From assembly GCA_026936325.1 (NCBI GenBank), contig JAPTHN010000003.1, positions 68,319,192-68,383,191 of the forward strand: a stretch of 64,000 nucleotides of DNA, read 5' to 3'. Under the pieces are notes generated by a model. That model worked only from the letters and a program-made list of their open reading frames with translations, made no database searches and was not told where the DNA came from. The stretch's first letter is position 1, and every line of letters starts with the position of its first letter. This stretch comes from Platynereis dumerilii (taxonomy: Eukaryota > Annelida > Polychaeta > Phyllodocida > Nereididae). Below are positions 48,197 through 59,694 of the stretch, piece after piece. A program made the position numbers and the translations under genes.

Positions 48197-48664
48197 TTTG
48201 CTTAAACATTTTTGACGAAAGACGCTTGAGAATTCTGAAATATGTCGAGTCCTTAACTCCTCATATTTCAGGAAGATCTTCGTTGATGAACATGTTTGTT
48301 GCAATTCAACGTAACCCATAATTATTTTGTCAAAACCATAATTTACAATTTCCTGGTGACAATTACCTTCTTATTTGCTGTAGGTGGCCTCCACAGGAGT
48401 GCTTTTTAAAAACATATTTTAAGACTATTTTAGTTAATTGCTTTAATGTAATGACTTAAAATATTGCACTAATTTTTGTGCGTTTAATGATGTTTAACCT
48501 AGTTATCTTGACTTATTTTTTTGTCGTTAAATAATTATTTTTATAGTCTGTAAGTAGATTCTCTTTAAATATATCCTGGAAATTGTGTCTTAGTTTTTGT
48601 TTGATCATTACATGCGCGGGTTACCCTGTAGGACTAATTAAATCTACAGCTGCAGGGTCCTTAG
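48197..48664. other. Unassigned non-coding DNA
   Basis: Nothing recognised. Confidence 0.5.
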
Positions 48665-48930
48665 ACGGGGAGACAAGGTTAGTTCAGTTTGTATAACCAA
48701 TTACTGGGCCACGGGTTCAATTCCTGCTCCGGTTTGGTCACCTGGACCTATGTTTGGCAGCAGTTTCAATTATTCTTTACCTAATTTTTGTGCCCTCTTC
48801 CATAGTGGCTCAATGTCACAAGCCATGAAGAATTGCATCCTTCGCCCCATTGTCGTTTCCTCCTCCTGTCCTTATTAGCCTGCTAGGTGCATAAATTCAG
48901 GACTTAAAGTCCAATCATCTGTCCATCTAG
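48665..48930 (+). repeat. SINE-A copy with internal insertion
   Basis: Head with gggttcaattcctgctccgg and ttggtcacctggacctatgt, tail ataaattcaggacttaaagt followed by ccaatcat. It is about 65 bp longer than the reference copy because of extra sequence in the middle (48790-48845). Confidence 0.75.
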
Positions 48931-51900
48931 ATTGAACTTAGTTCTAGAGTTGATTTGAACCCATGATCCTTGTTCTAACATGCCAGCATTGACAACACAA
49001 ACAAGAGCTGTCAGCCATGTTGTATTTAGAGGATTGGGAAGATGCAATTTAGCAAGTAAATTTAAGGGAAGGTTGCTCCTGATAATTATGATATGGGAGC
49101 AAAAACTTGTGACAAAAGGCCAATTTCCACTCCACAATAAGTTACAAATATTTGGGGGTGAGGCGAGTACAAATGATATAATGACTTCCTGTAATTACTG
49201 GGTACAATTTAGTCTCAGCTGATATATTGCCTTGAGTAAAAGATAATGAATTTTGTAACAATCTGCCATCATGTTTGCTTTGTCAAATCTGAAATGTGTT
49301 TGTGGAGGGAATTACTTCCCTAAGTACTCAATTAAATGAAGGAGAATCGTGAAGATTGAAAAAGGAGGATGACACTTAAATGAGTTTGCAAGTTCACTCA
49401 GGACAGTTTTACAGTTTTAGTGAATAATAATTATCATAAGTTTGCAAATTGGGATATTTTGAGTCTTCTACAATATTGACATGTGCTGTCTATTAGCCTG
49501 TAGGTTATAACCACGTTTTTGTTAGTCCTTTTGTTGACTTAATGTTTGCATAATTTATGGCTAGAAGAAAAATCTTCCTAAAAGGGCAAATTTTAAAATT
49601 TTATTCCTGTAAATTATTGTCTCCTTCTCTGTGGCAGAAGACAATTTTTTTAATGGCACCAAGTAAAGAAAATGTCTATTACTTCTTATTATTGACTAAA
49701 TTTGTCAGTAAATTTATGACTTGAAAGGCAATTCATTTGTTTATTTCATTCCTTTTCTTGTCTGTTTTATTATTATTATTTTTTTGAAAATGTTCAAAAT
49801 TATGGCTTGCTTCTGTTCATGAAATATTTTCTGAAGGCACCAAGTCAAGAAAGTGTGTTTGAGAAAAGACAGACAATAAATTACAAATCCTAATTTATTT
49901 TTGGTCAAATAGACTCCATGCATCAATGAGAAAATTCTTAAAGCACTTCAAGTTGGTGTGTTGCGTCTTGCTGAGACAACGTGAGTGAAAGATCTGATAT
50001 CAAAAATTATATTTTTTGGGCAAAATAAAAGCCCTTCTATTGACTGGTACAAAGAACAATGCCATGTCATTAATCGAATCATTGAAAATACATCTCTTTT
50101 TTTTGTGCGAATGTATCGCTTTCCTTAGGTAGAATGGTGGAATTATTAGTAGATTTGGCAAACAATTTTGTATTTAAATGCTGTAAATTTACGACAAACT
50201 TTCACTAAAATAATTTTCATCATCTTTATTTTACTAATTTTTGATCACCTCATCCGATCTTCTTTGTGTTTCTTCAGGAAAAATATATCGACCGCAATTA
50301 ATTTGGCGGCTTGCGTGGGTTTGCCGCGGACAATGTGATGGGTTGCTTGTTCAGGTGGAGGGGCAGTAAACAACTTAATCTTCAAGTGCTTTAAGAAGCT
50401 GCAAGTTGTGCACACTTCAGTGGGATGGTTTAAACTTTGAGATAGGGCATATCTCGGGGTATTGAAATGTCAGGGGTTTACGCTGCAGCTAAATCAGTCG
50501 GCACTTTTATAAAACCTTCGGGAAGTGAGCGTTCTAACGCCGTTCTAACGCTGTTCCTGTAAGCGTTCTCCGGCCAAGTTGGCACTTCTCTCAGACGATA
50601 TACTTGCAATAAATTTCCGTTGATCTTTTCAAGTCTCTCCGTAAGAAATACTGAACGGAAGCCAATCACTAGATCAACTCAGATGTTTACAGTTCTTACA
50701 TAATGGGGAGTTTACTTTATACACCCTTGTAGCACACCATTGCACCGCTGGCGGGTTGTAAACATGTCTTGAAGTCTGAACAAGGGCGGCCATCTTTCTT
50801 TTTGTTTGTGGACTTGTCTCAAGGGGGCAGTGATGTTGATTTAAACTGATTTTTATCTTTGCTTCTACATGTCTAAAATTTATTAATAATTGTGTTTTTA
50901 CTTCACATTACTTTGTTGAGTTTCGGTAGACAGTCGTGTCAACAGCCTTTGAGGCTCATGTTGTTCTTAACCTATATCGATGACTATTAAAAAAATGATT
51001 TGATTTGTTATAATTACTCATGCACATATCTATGTTTATGCATTCTTTTGATTTGTTAATGTCATTCCAAAACCTGAAAGTTCTTGACATGACTGACCTT
51101 TTATTGTGGTGCAATTTGTGTACTATAGGTCTCCTGTACCCTGCAACAATACGCCCTCTGCAGATCGAAACAAGAACTAGAGGCGTTCGAACCACTTCAA
51201 TACCACAGTTGGACCATTATTCAAACGTAGTCTATTTGACAGTTTTTGATAAGACTGTAGCCATGAAAAGTGGCACCCGCAGCAGTCCTGACAATGTAAC
51301 GACCGCCATCTATACTTGCTATACCTTCTTTTAGCAGGTTCCGGGCAAACAACACTTGAGCACATACCAAAGCCAAGACAGGAGATAGTGGAGGCTACCT
51401 GGTTGCTATTTGTGCTCAACACTTTTATCATGCTCCAAGCACTAAACCGCATTGTGCGAATAGCTGTACGAGTCCCAAATTCACAATTTGAGATATCGAA
51501 AGAAATATATGACCCTTGTGCGGTTTATTACTTCTGAAATCTGAATTTCAGAGAAAGTGACGCCAATAATGATGTCGTGTACAACAAAAATATTAACAAT
51601 AGGTCTTTCTCCATGTTAGACCTAACCATCATACGAGTACTTTTTACCAATCCGAAAAACCGGGATTTAACCGAAAATATAACAATGATATGAACAATGA
51701 GGGCCGACATAGGTTTTTGGCAGCCCGAGAGCCTCATTGTCAGCCCCAGGTATGAGGGCCTTGAGGTGCAGCCCTCAAAAAACATTTGGAAAAGTGATTT
51801 TTTGCTGAGTTTCTGGTAGAAAATTTTCTGAATTTAATTTTTTTGGGCAATTTTGGCTATATTTTTTGGGCACCTCTGTCTACAAAAGATCCATCTTAGA

Positions 51901-53163
51901 TCCCATGCAGTTTACGACTCGACGAGTACTCGTCCTACCATTCACATTTCCAAGAGAAGAAAGACAACATCACGAAAGATTGATCGAAAACCAATAGATA
52001 TCTGAGCACCAGATATATATGCCCAGCTGGTGATCTGCAATTACAACAAGAGCTGCATCCATTGTTTAATTGCTGCATGGAGGGAAAATCTCAATTGATG
52101 CTTCCTTCCCCTAATCCAGTGTAAATCCACTCAGGAAATCCACTCTGGATACCCACTCTGGATAACCACTCCGGATTATCTTCGAGTGTGTTTGGAACCT
52201 GATCTAGCTGTCTGCACTTCTGCATTACAAATATTTCCTATCCAGGATGCTATCATGGGGAGCTGAGCCCCTAACTATTGCTGAAGAAGTCACAACATGA
52301 TTCTGACACAACCCAGCTGCTCTCCAACTTGTAAATATTTAGCAAGTTTTCAGGCCCATCCCCTTCTCAAAATGGTGGTCCCTGAAGCCACAGAGAACAT
52401 ACCGTATCAATACGAAGACTTGTCAGGTAAATTGTCCGTTGTCAAGAATCAAGATAATCATACCAAAGTCAGTTACAGCTCTTTGGTCATACAAAACCCT
52501 GAACATTTTAGTCAATTGGAGGTGAGGGGTAAAATGAAGCAGCCATTCAAACTAGTATGCTACTAGCGGTTTCTTTTCCGCATGCAAAAAAGGGTTAAAC
52601 TTTCAAAACATTCTTTTCAAGTAAGTCCGCATCAAAAACAATTTATCGATTACATCGTTCTCATGTTGTATTTATTTCAAATCTGTTATAAGGAATAGCC
52701 ATTCAAGCAACTAAGACTAGAACAGAATCCGTTATTATTAAATTAATAATGATATTAAAAACCTCAATTTGAGGCTCAAAATAGAACTCAGCCTCGATCT
52801 GGAAACCCTCGCATAGGCATGAATTCACAAAGAGGTGATCAATGTTTTGCCTTGATTCAAACAAGTATGGCAGCCACTACTCACTCTTGTTATAGCTGTA
52901 TGGGTGGGAAGGATTAATTTTGTTTACACTGAAATATGAAATTATTTGGCAGATTTTCAGCTCTCAAAATATGATGGTTTTTCTCACACTTTTGTTCATC
53001 TATCAACTGCAGCTCATCTGGTTTACTCAAAATTTATTTTATAAATGAATATATATACTCAGATACTAGGAAAATATGTTTGATTTATTTTCCATATTTA
53101 TGATATTTCAAGAAAAAGCTGCCTGGAAGTTGAGAAATGTGAGTTGCTAATACAGCCCTGCTA
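48931..53163. other. Unassigned DNA, 4.2 kb
   Basis: Short open frames at 50956-51540 on both strands have no domains I recognise. The complement near 51085-51195 reads YRRPIVHKLHHNKRS and could be a LINE or host remnant, but I cannot support it. The phrase ccactctggata is repeated four times at 52125-52180. Inverted phrases cttaaagcacttcaag (49936) and cttcaagtgctttaag (50381) bracket 460 bp. Confidence 0.4.
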
Positions 53164-53507
53164 GGCAGCAGGGTGGCTGAGTTGTCAATAAGGTGCTTAC
53201 CTGCTCCACTGAAGGTCTAAAGAAGTTGCATGGGTTCGACTCCCGGTTTGGGAACCTGAAATTTTCAATTTTCAGTGGACCTTCATGAGCAAAATCTCAG
53301 CTGGATGTCGTTCCAATGAGACATTAAATTGGTGGCCCCTTGTATCAGTGTCTATGCTGGGCAAGTAAAAGATCCCTCACATGGGGTAAATGCGTAACAC
53401 GTTGAGGACTCCTGCTCTCTCTCCTAGCGCATCAATCTACCCTCGTGAGCACCCAGAACTGGGCATAGAGGGCTGCACTTACCATGTATGTATCTATCTA
53501 TCTATCC
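53164..53507 (+). repeat. SINE-B, full-length reference copy
   Basis: About 345 bp. tRNA-like head with A box (gggtggctgagttgtcaata) and B box (gggttcgactcccgg at about 53230), body with cctgaaattttcaattttca, gtggaccttcatgagcaaaa and aagatccctcacatggggta, then gggctgcacttaccatgtat running directly into a (tatc)n tail. Other copies: 21036 (minus), 54573 (minus), 56010 (minus); fragments at 20250, 43035 and 60755. Confidence 0.9.
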
Positions 53508-54257
53508 ATACAGTTAGGAAAGGAAACTGGTTGTGTTTTGTCATTGGGTCAATTTTATACATCCCAAAACAAACTGCTTGTTGGAGCATGGTCCCAATTC
53601 TCAACTGATGAAGTGAAAAGATAACACGTCACAAGTGCAGATATTCAAGGTACAATGAATATTGTAGGTCTGACGTGAATGTCTGCCAGTTTTCTTCACT
53701 GTATGTCAAAGTGACAAAAACTATCAGACTTTGACAGCTGAAAATATAATAATATAGAGGTATGTAAACTTCACCGGTATAATAGGATAGTACAGCGTTG
53801 GGCTTATGAATTTTCAATTAGCCTTACTAGTTCGGGAATGGGGAATCTAGTCATTGTCCTAAATTTTTTTCGGATTTTTTTATTTCCATTCATTTTTAAT
53901 TTGTCCATAGAATTTTTTACTTAAATTCCTTAATGTTTTTGTGAATACTTTCTGAATTTGCCTTGTTGGCGCCACTGCAAAAACCGAAGTAGGGCCAGCA
54001 GGGTGAAGCATGATTTCTTATCCGGATGATTGACAGTTCTTGTGTTGAGGATTTTTATGATAGTTTCTATCAATACTGGTATCAGTGACTTAATTTTCTT
54101 GCTGCTAGACATAACAAGGGCCATTTTTCATTCCACCACTAGCTGCCTGTTAAATACTTCTGGTGGAACCCAGCTGCCTTGGGGTACACCGTATTTCCTC
54201 GATTCAAATAAGCGTCTTCTTTTGATTAAAATTTCTCTCAAACAAGCACTGAGAGGA
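53508..54257. other. Unassigned non-coding DNA
   Basis: No gene or repeat recognised. Confidence 0.5.
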
Positions 54258-54488
54258 TGTGAGCTCAGTCAGTATTAGTAATGCTCCGGGTTTCCAATCG
54301 ATGTGTCTTGTGTGCAATTCAAGCTCGACCGGGTCACCTGAATTCCTGAACGAGTGTTGGAAAGCAGTAATAATCTGTCATCCTGTGCTTCATTGAGTGT
54401 CCTCATCCAGTTATGTAATTATAGCCTACTATATGCATAAATAATATAATTATTAAAGGACATAAAACCCTAAATAATCTGTCCATCA
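54258..54488 (+). repeat. SINE-A copy, diverged
   Basis: gtgagctcagtcagtattag as A box, a damaged B box (gtgcaattcaagctcgac), then cgggtcacctgaattcctga and a tail with ggacataaaaccctaaataa, tctgtccatc. Immediately followed by non-SINE sequence and a SINE-B in the opposite orientation. Confidence 0.7.
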
Positions 54489-54571
54489 TCACGAACAAGC
54501 ACTTGGCCTTGAGGCAGTGTTGATAAATTTATTTGCTGATTTGGGATTTCAACCTGTGGCCCAAGCAGTTT

Positions 54572-54572
<1 letters not shown>

Positions 54573-54647
<75 letters not shown>

Positions 54648-54945
54648 ATAAGATATGGTAAGTGCAGCCCTCTAAACCCAGTTCTGGGCACTCATGAGGG
54701 TGAGATGTGACACAGAGAGTGGGAGTCCTCAACATGTTACACGCGTACCCCATGTGAGGGATCTTTTACTTAATCAGACAGAAATACAGGGGACTGCCAA
54801 TTTAACGTCTCATCCGAACAACATCCAGCTGGAATTTTGCTCATGAAGGTCCACTGAGAATTTCGGGTTCCCCACCTGGGGTTTGAACACAGGCAGGCTA
54901 AGACCTTCTGCAGAGCAGGCAGGAACCTTAACCTCTCTGCTTAAC
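54573..54945 (-). repeat. SINE-B copy with expanded GATA tail
   Basis: On the plus strand the copy begins with a pure gata run of about 19 units (54573-54650), the expanded complement of the (tatc) tail. It continues through the complement of the body (gtgcagccctctaaacccag) to the head. The junction between tail and microsatellite is direct. Confidence 0.85.
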
Positions 54946-55492
54946 CATTTATTCTAAACCATGCAAGGTTGCACTGGATGGGTGATAATCGAAGAAGTGT
55001 GGTATTGATGTTGGCTTGAGGTGCATGGAGAGGGTGAGAGGCTGGCATTGTTGTTTGCAGTTTTGTTTTGCCCTGCCCTGGCATGCCTGCAGCCCTTCCC
55101 CAATCAGAATCTGAAAAAATACAATGCAAAAAATTATGAATGAAAAATAAGAGAGGGTTACAGGCAGGTATCTTGACCGAGATTCAAATATTCTTTTTGA
55201 TGCAATCATTTGATTAAATTTGTGAAGAACTTTGCGATTGTCTGACTGACTGCAACTGACCGACTGGCTGTACCTGGACGACGTCGACTGGCTATCCGAT
55301 TGACGACCTTCAATCTCGAAGCAAGTTGAAGCAACCGCTTTAGAACAACCATTGCATCGACTGTCTACTGATTTATCTGAAATCTGTCGATTTAATATAG
55401 ATTTCACAAATTTCATTAAGCAGATTCTCTCTAGAGCAATCATGTTACATCCAAAAGACTAAAATTAAAGAATTAAAAATATTCAGGAAATG

Positions 55493-55498
55493 TTTATT
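55493..55498 (-). terminator. Polyadenylation signal AATAAA
   Basis: A minus-strand AATAAA, 64 bases downstream of the stop codon of the exon at 55562-55705. Position and spacing fit a short 3' UTR. Confidence 0.4.
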
Positions 55499-55561
55499 AA
55501 TCCACCAAAGATGATCTACCATGGATGCAGTCCAAAGATACCCCATTCTACTCCCGATCTC

Positions 55562-55705
55562 TCAAGTATGTTTTTCCTGCATGTGGCCCAGGGCGTTGAC
55601 AAATGTGTCTTGTTTCAGCAAATCAGCCACAGGCGACCTCTGCTGGCTCTTACACATGTCAATCAAATGGAAGAGAGGCTCAGAGAGCATTCTTCCAAGG
55701 TTGAG
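55562..55705 (-). CDS. Candidate last coding exon, unrecognised protein
   Basis: On the minus strand a pyrimidine-rich stretch ending catcataag (acceptor at 55706-55707) is followed by 47 codons and a tga. The peptide begins LNLGRMLSEPLFHLIDMCK and ends DLLKQDTFVNALGHMQEKHT. It reads like a globular, probably helical C-terminus. The family is unknown to me. The same frame stays open for about 190 bases upstream, but that part includes a SINE-A copy, so the acceptor at 55706 is the most sensible start. An AATAAA lies 64 bases after the stop. Upstream exons are not identified; the regulatory cluster at 56.5 kb lies on the right side for a promoter. It could be a chance frame. Confidence 0.42.
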   Translation of the reverse strand, partial: LNLGRMLSEPLFHLIDMCKSQQRSPVADLLKQDTFVNALGHMQEKHT

Positions 55706-55789
55706 CTTATGATGGAGAGCCAGGAGAGGTGGTAGTGGTACAGGTTGAAATGGTTGGATGGTTGTTAAGAGAGCATGTGGTGTGGTCGC

Positions 55790-55935
55790 TTTGACCGATG
55801 GGGATGGATGAACCCCATGAAGGAATGGCGTTTTGTAAAACGTCCTGTATTTATGTACTGCTACTGTGGTAGTAGTACTGTTGTAGGCTTATTAGGACAG
55901 GAGGATGATACAATTGATGGAGGACACAGTGACTT
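55790..55935 (-). repeat. SINE-A fragment with insertions
   Basis: The complement reads tgtcctccatcaattgtatc, atcctcctgtcctaataagc, then agtacataaatacaggacgt and catccatcc. A short tactactaccacagtag insert interrupts it. Confidence 0.6.
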
Positions 55936-56009
55936 AAATAAGGGAACTTTTTAGGATGATTGAAAATGCTGTCCAACATATATGTCGGTACCTGTCCAAA
56001 GCAGTGTCC

Positions 56010-56252
56010 AGTGATTGGAAGCACGAGGGTTGATTGATGAGATGTGTGTGAGAGAGAGCGGGAGTCCTCGACATGTTACGCAATTATGCCATATGTTGGG
56101 ATATTTTACTTGCCCAGCACAGACACTCATAAGCCTCCAATGCCAATGGACTTCCAATTTAATGTCTCATCCGAATGACACCCAGCTGGAATTTTGCTCT
56201 TGAAGGTCCACTGAAAATTTCGGGTTCTCCGCCTGGGTTCAAACCAAGAGAA
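56010..56252 (-). repeat. SINE-B copy, 3' truncated
   Basis: Matches the body from gtgtgagagagagcgggagt and cctcgacatgttacgc to tttcgggttctccgcctggg, ttcaaacc (complement of the B-box region). The GATA tail is missing. Confidence 0.75.
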
Positions 56253-56508
56253 AAGAGACAGTCAATGAAGCTGCATTGGCAAAATAATAATCTAGAAATG
56301 TATACTCCTCCTTTATTTTCACAAATCACACAAAATAACCAAATCCTTTCCTGAAGTTGTTTCCTAAAGAAACATATGGGCCATATATCTTTCTTCAGCT
56401 GTGTCAAAGGCTCCCTAAACATTATTGTAGCAGGAGAAGTTTTGCCTATCAAGTTACAAATTCTCCCAAATATCCAGCCCCTCTGTGACAGGGGCTGTCA
56501 GCAATTGA
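56253..56508. other. Unassigned DNA upstream of the regulatory cluster
   Basis: A minus-strand open frame beginning MFREPLTQLKKDIWPICFF covers 56270-56420, but it runs into the SINE-B copy and has no clear donor. Confidence 0.35.
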
Positions 56509-56603
56509 GTGACGTCATTAAAGAAATACACCACGTGCCCAAGACGCGACGTTATGGCGTCACAGCTGTCGTAACGTCATCAGAAACGCGACTTTGTTAT
56601 TGG
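56509..56603. promoter_or_regulatory. CRE / E-box / CCAAT cluster, promoter-like
   Basis: In 95 bp: a palindromic CRE TGACGTCA (56510-56517), E-box CACGTG (56532-56537), half-CREs ggcgtcac (56556-56563) and taacgtca (56572-56579), and an inverted CCAAT box attgg (56599-56603). CpG density is higher than in surrounding DNA. CREB/ATF, USF/MYC-type and NF-Y factors bind these sites. The orientation of any transcript is unknown; the candidate exon at 55562 (minus) lies about 0.8 kb away. Confidence 0.5.
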
Positions 56604-56894
56604 ATAGCTATTTTATATCCATTAGGCTGTATGACATTAGGTTAGGTGATGACGATGTTTAAATTGGTTTTGGTGATATATGTAGCAAAGAAAGTGTTGT
56701 GCTTTTCACCAGTCTTTTTGATGTTAACATGATTGTGTCTAGCAATTTTAGGTTTTTATTTTCTCCTTTTTACTCTTAATTGTTCAGGCATATATACAGT
56801 TATATCATTAGATACTATTTTAAGAATTCCAAGTCAGGGGAAGACCCAAAAAATTTTGTTGGGTTCTATCAGGTTACCGCGACGCGGAACGCTT

Positions 56895-56999
56895 AGGGCT
56901 TATGTTTCGCCTCATTGCTGTGTCCTCCTCTTGTCCTAAATCCTAATTAGCCGACTAAGTGCATAAATACAGGACTTAAAGCCCCAATTATCCATCCAG
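56895..56999 (+). repeat. SINE-A fragment (3' half)
   Basis: Contains gctgtgtcctcctcttgtcc, taattagccgactaagtgca, then taaatacaggacttaaagcc and ccaattatccatcc. Head missing. Confidence 0.8.
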
Positions 57000-58207
57000 A
57001 AATCCTATGTGAATGAATTTCAGACCGTAATTTTTGAAACATTGCCTATTTTACAGATATAATTGCTAATTAGAAGCAACGTATCAATATGATTTTACTT
57101 GCACAATAATTTGACAAATTACTAGTAACGAGAGACATGCGATAATCTTGTTGAATCTATTCGATAACTTTCTCTTTGTTTATTTCGCTTTCATCGGTTG
57201 ATTCGCTCTTATAAATACCATCATTTATTCGTTTAAAACCCAAACAATCACTGCCAGCTTTTTCCTCGATACAAAGTTCACTTAATCTAGAATTTGGGGT
57301 CCTTTAAACTGTTTGGATTAAGTAAAAAACGAAAAGGAAATGTTAGCATAGTTTTTGTAGCCAACTTTCAACACTAGATTTGGTTGGGAGAAAAAAAAGA
57401 TCACTTTAGACCTCACATGTATGACTTCCATTGGGTACAGTTGCTTGATAGTTATTTACTTACTTATTTATTTTTATTTGTTGAATGTTTGAGAGCCACT
57501 CATTGTGATTAATTAGTTTCTTGTTGATATATACAACATGCTTAAATATTGCTGAGTGTCCTTTTCTATAGTGCATTTTTCTGAATTCATTTGTTGGTTT
57601 TAGCCAAATGAATTATAATATACATGTATATATATAATTTTCGATGTTTTAAACTTTATAAAATGGCCCTTTTTTACAATTTCTCAGAGATCTGTCTTTT
57701 TGAAGGGAAAAACCTTTAAACCTGTCTGCACCACTAGGACCATTTTAAGAAGAGCTAGAATCTTAAGAGGAATCAGAGGACAAAAATCTGAAAAGAAGAA
57801 GACCAAAAAGAAGAGAAACAGAGATCACGAAACTCCATGAAAAAGACAATGGATGTTTACAAATTGTAACACCAGAGGGTGGCCCAGTGACTTGGTAAGA
57901 GAGGAGATTATCTTAGTATATCACACAGTTTTTGCCTAAGGGGGAGAGGGCAAAGGGGTTGACATTTGAGGGTGTCAAATCAACACTGAGATTAGCTGGT
58001 CAAGTCCTTCAACCAGCGCGCGCCATACTGGCGCCATCTATAGTAAATAGGGCCAAATAAAGTCATAATTCATTCTGTCTTATTGCCACCTACTTGAACT
58101 TGGGTGTCTGAGCATTGTTGTCGGAAGTAATAGCTTCTTTGAAAGTGTTTTGTTCCCTCGAAAATCTTCATTCCTTTTCTCTTCATTTGCCCTTCCTCTT
58201 GCTGCTC
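57000..58207. other. Unassigned non-coding DNA
   Basis: A 43-codon basic frame at about 57767-57898 (NLKRRRPKRRETEITKLHEK) ends at a donor-like ttggtaagag, but the acceptor side is poor, so it is not called. Otherwise nothing recognised. Confidence 0.4.
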
Positions 58208-58282
58208 AGAGTTGTGACAAACTGCTCAGAGTTGTGACAAACACTCAAAAAGTTGTGACAAACAGTCTAGAGTTTCACAAGA
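58208..58282. repeat. Short tandem repeat, ttgtgacaaac
   Basis: Three copies of (c)agagttgtgacaaac(t) plus one diverged copy. Confidence 0.75.
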
Positions 58283-58313
58283 GTGAACACATTGTAGGGT
58301 GCATGAACCAGAG

Positions 58314-58761
58314 CAGACCCAGGAGTCAGTTGAAAATCAAATCATGATTAACCAAACATGAATTCGACTGATTAATTCAACTAGTTGGTAGAATTCAACT
58401 CCAACTAGTTGAATAAATTACAACTGACTAAATCCAACTTTTCAAAAATGATTTCCAAAAAATAAGGGTGAAATGCAAGATTCGCGAACTATTGGTTTCT
58501 CATTTTCATAATTACAATTATCTAAAAATTTGTTTTCAAATAATCATAAAGGACAAGAGATCAACCTCTTATTCACTTTCGAAATGATTAAATGAAAATG
58601 GTTTACATCCTTGGACATGCTTTATCGGTCAGGATTTAGTTGAAAAATTCCAACTGACTTTGGAAAAACACACCAGTGACTAGTTGATCCAAATATGACT
58701 GACTAGTTGAAAATGAAATTCAACTGACTTTTTCAACTAATTCAATTGACTCCAGGGTCTA
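58314..58761. mobile_element. 448-bp hAT-like MITE with 8-bp target duplication
   Basis: A perfect 8-bp duplication, aaccagag, at 58306-58313 and 58762-58769. It begins CAGACCCAGGAGTCAGTTGA and ends with a close complement (caattgactccagggtcta). CAG-type ends with an 8-bp duplication fit hAT. The inside is rich in caactgact and caactagttg words in both orientations. Confidence 0.75.
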
Positions 58762-58769
58762 AACCAGAG

Positions 58770-59384
58770 AACAATGAGGAACACCCATGTTCATTTGCTC
58801 TCCAATTAGTATCTGTAGACTCTGCAGTCTTCTCTCTAAACTTGTGACTTTGTCTAATTTGTGCTGTCACTAATAATGACACTTGTAGCCTTTCAAGAAA
58901 CCATCCCTAAACAGTAGTAAACACCCTTGCCAGAGACTTAGCCAGAGCCTAGAGGTCGGAATGTGACACTTGACACAGCAGCTCACAACCTTGACATGAC
59001 TCTTGACACAGTCTTGGAACTGTCATGACATAACCTGTTGACAGAAGACAGGCCGTGACGCTGTCATTGACACTCTGTTACTTCTAGTGTCTATAGTTAC
59101 CCCTCTTCCTTGTAGCTTACATGTATTCCTCCATGCTTGTTCCCTTAGCCCAAGTCCCTCCCCTTTCCTCTGTTTAGGCACAATATCCTTGGTTTAAGCT
59201 ACCCCTTTCAGGGGTTACAAGGGCAAGTGTCCACTTGTTTAAGTCTTGTCTCAGTGGTCAAGCTCCTAACTAAACTGTAATGACAGCAACAAGCTAAATT
59301 TGACCATAGGTTGGAACTGGGTGAATTTCGAAGTATTCTGTTCCAATCCGATACCTTGGGGCTGTGTCCAAATGTGATTGTGAA
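58770..59384. other. Non-coding DNA; possible 3' UTR of the adjacent exon
   Basis: No repeat recognised. If the exon at 59385-59659 is real, at least part of this would be its 3' UTR. No clear minus-strand AATAAA was found near it. Confidence 0.35.
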
Positions 59385-59659
59385 CTAACAGTTTACTTTA
59401 GCATCCCCTGACTTGGTGGGGGCTGGGGTTGAAGGCTTGTAGGGTGTTGTGGTGTAGGGATGTGGTTCTATGCTGTAGGTCTGAAGGCTTGTGGTTGCAA
59501 GCTGATTTTTGAGGGTTGGACAACCTGGACTAATCGGGTAGGCTGATGATGTTAGTTTGGTTGCTTTCTTGTCATCTTTTTTCCGATAAGAACTCTCTTC
59601 ATGGCATATAAGCCAAAAGCCAACTAAAAAAGGTGACGATACAGGTTGCCAGAATATAC
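59385..59659 (-). CDS. Candidate last coding exon with transmembrane segment
   Basis: Minus strand: a strong acceptor, tttaatatttttgtgtcag, directly precedes GT ATA TTC TGG, so the exon enters in a split codon. About 90 residues follow to a tag stop. The start includes a hydrophobic stretch FLVGFWLICH, probably the end of a membrane span. A polar tail follows, with a basic patch (YRKKDDKKATK) and a Pro/Thr/Ser-rich end (PHPYTTTPYKPSTPAPTKSG) finishing DAKVNC. This is the layout of a membrane protein's cytoplasmic tail. I do not recognise the family. Upstream of the acceptor the frame runs into a 21-bp satellite, which must be intronic. Other exons probably lie beyond the right edge. Confidence 0.48.
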
Positions 59660-59694
59660 CTGACACAAAAATATTAAAGAGTAAATAGTAACAG

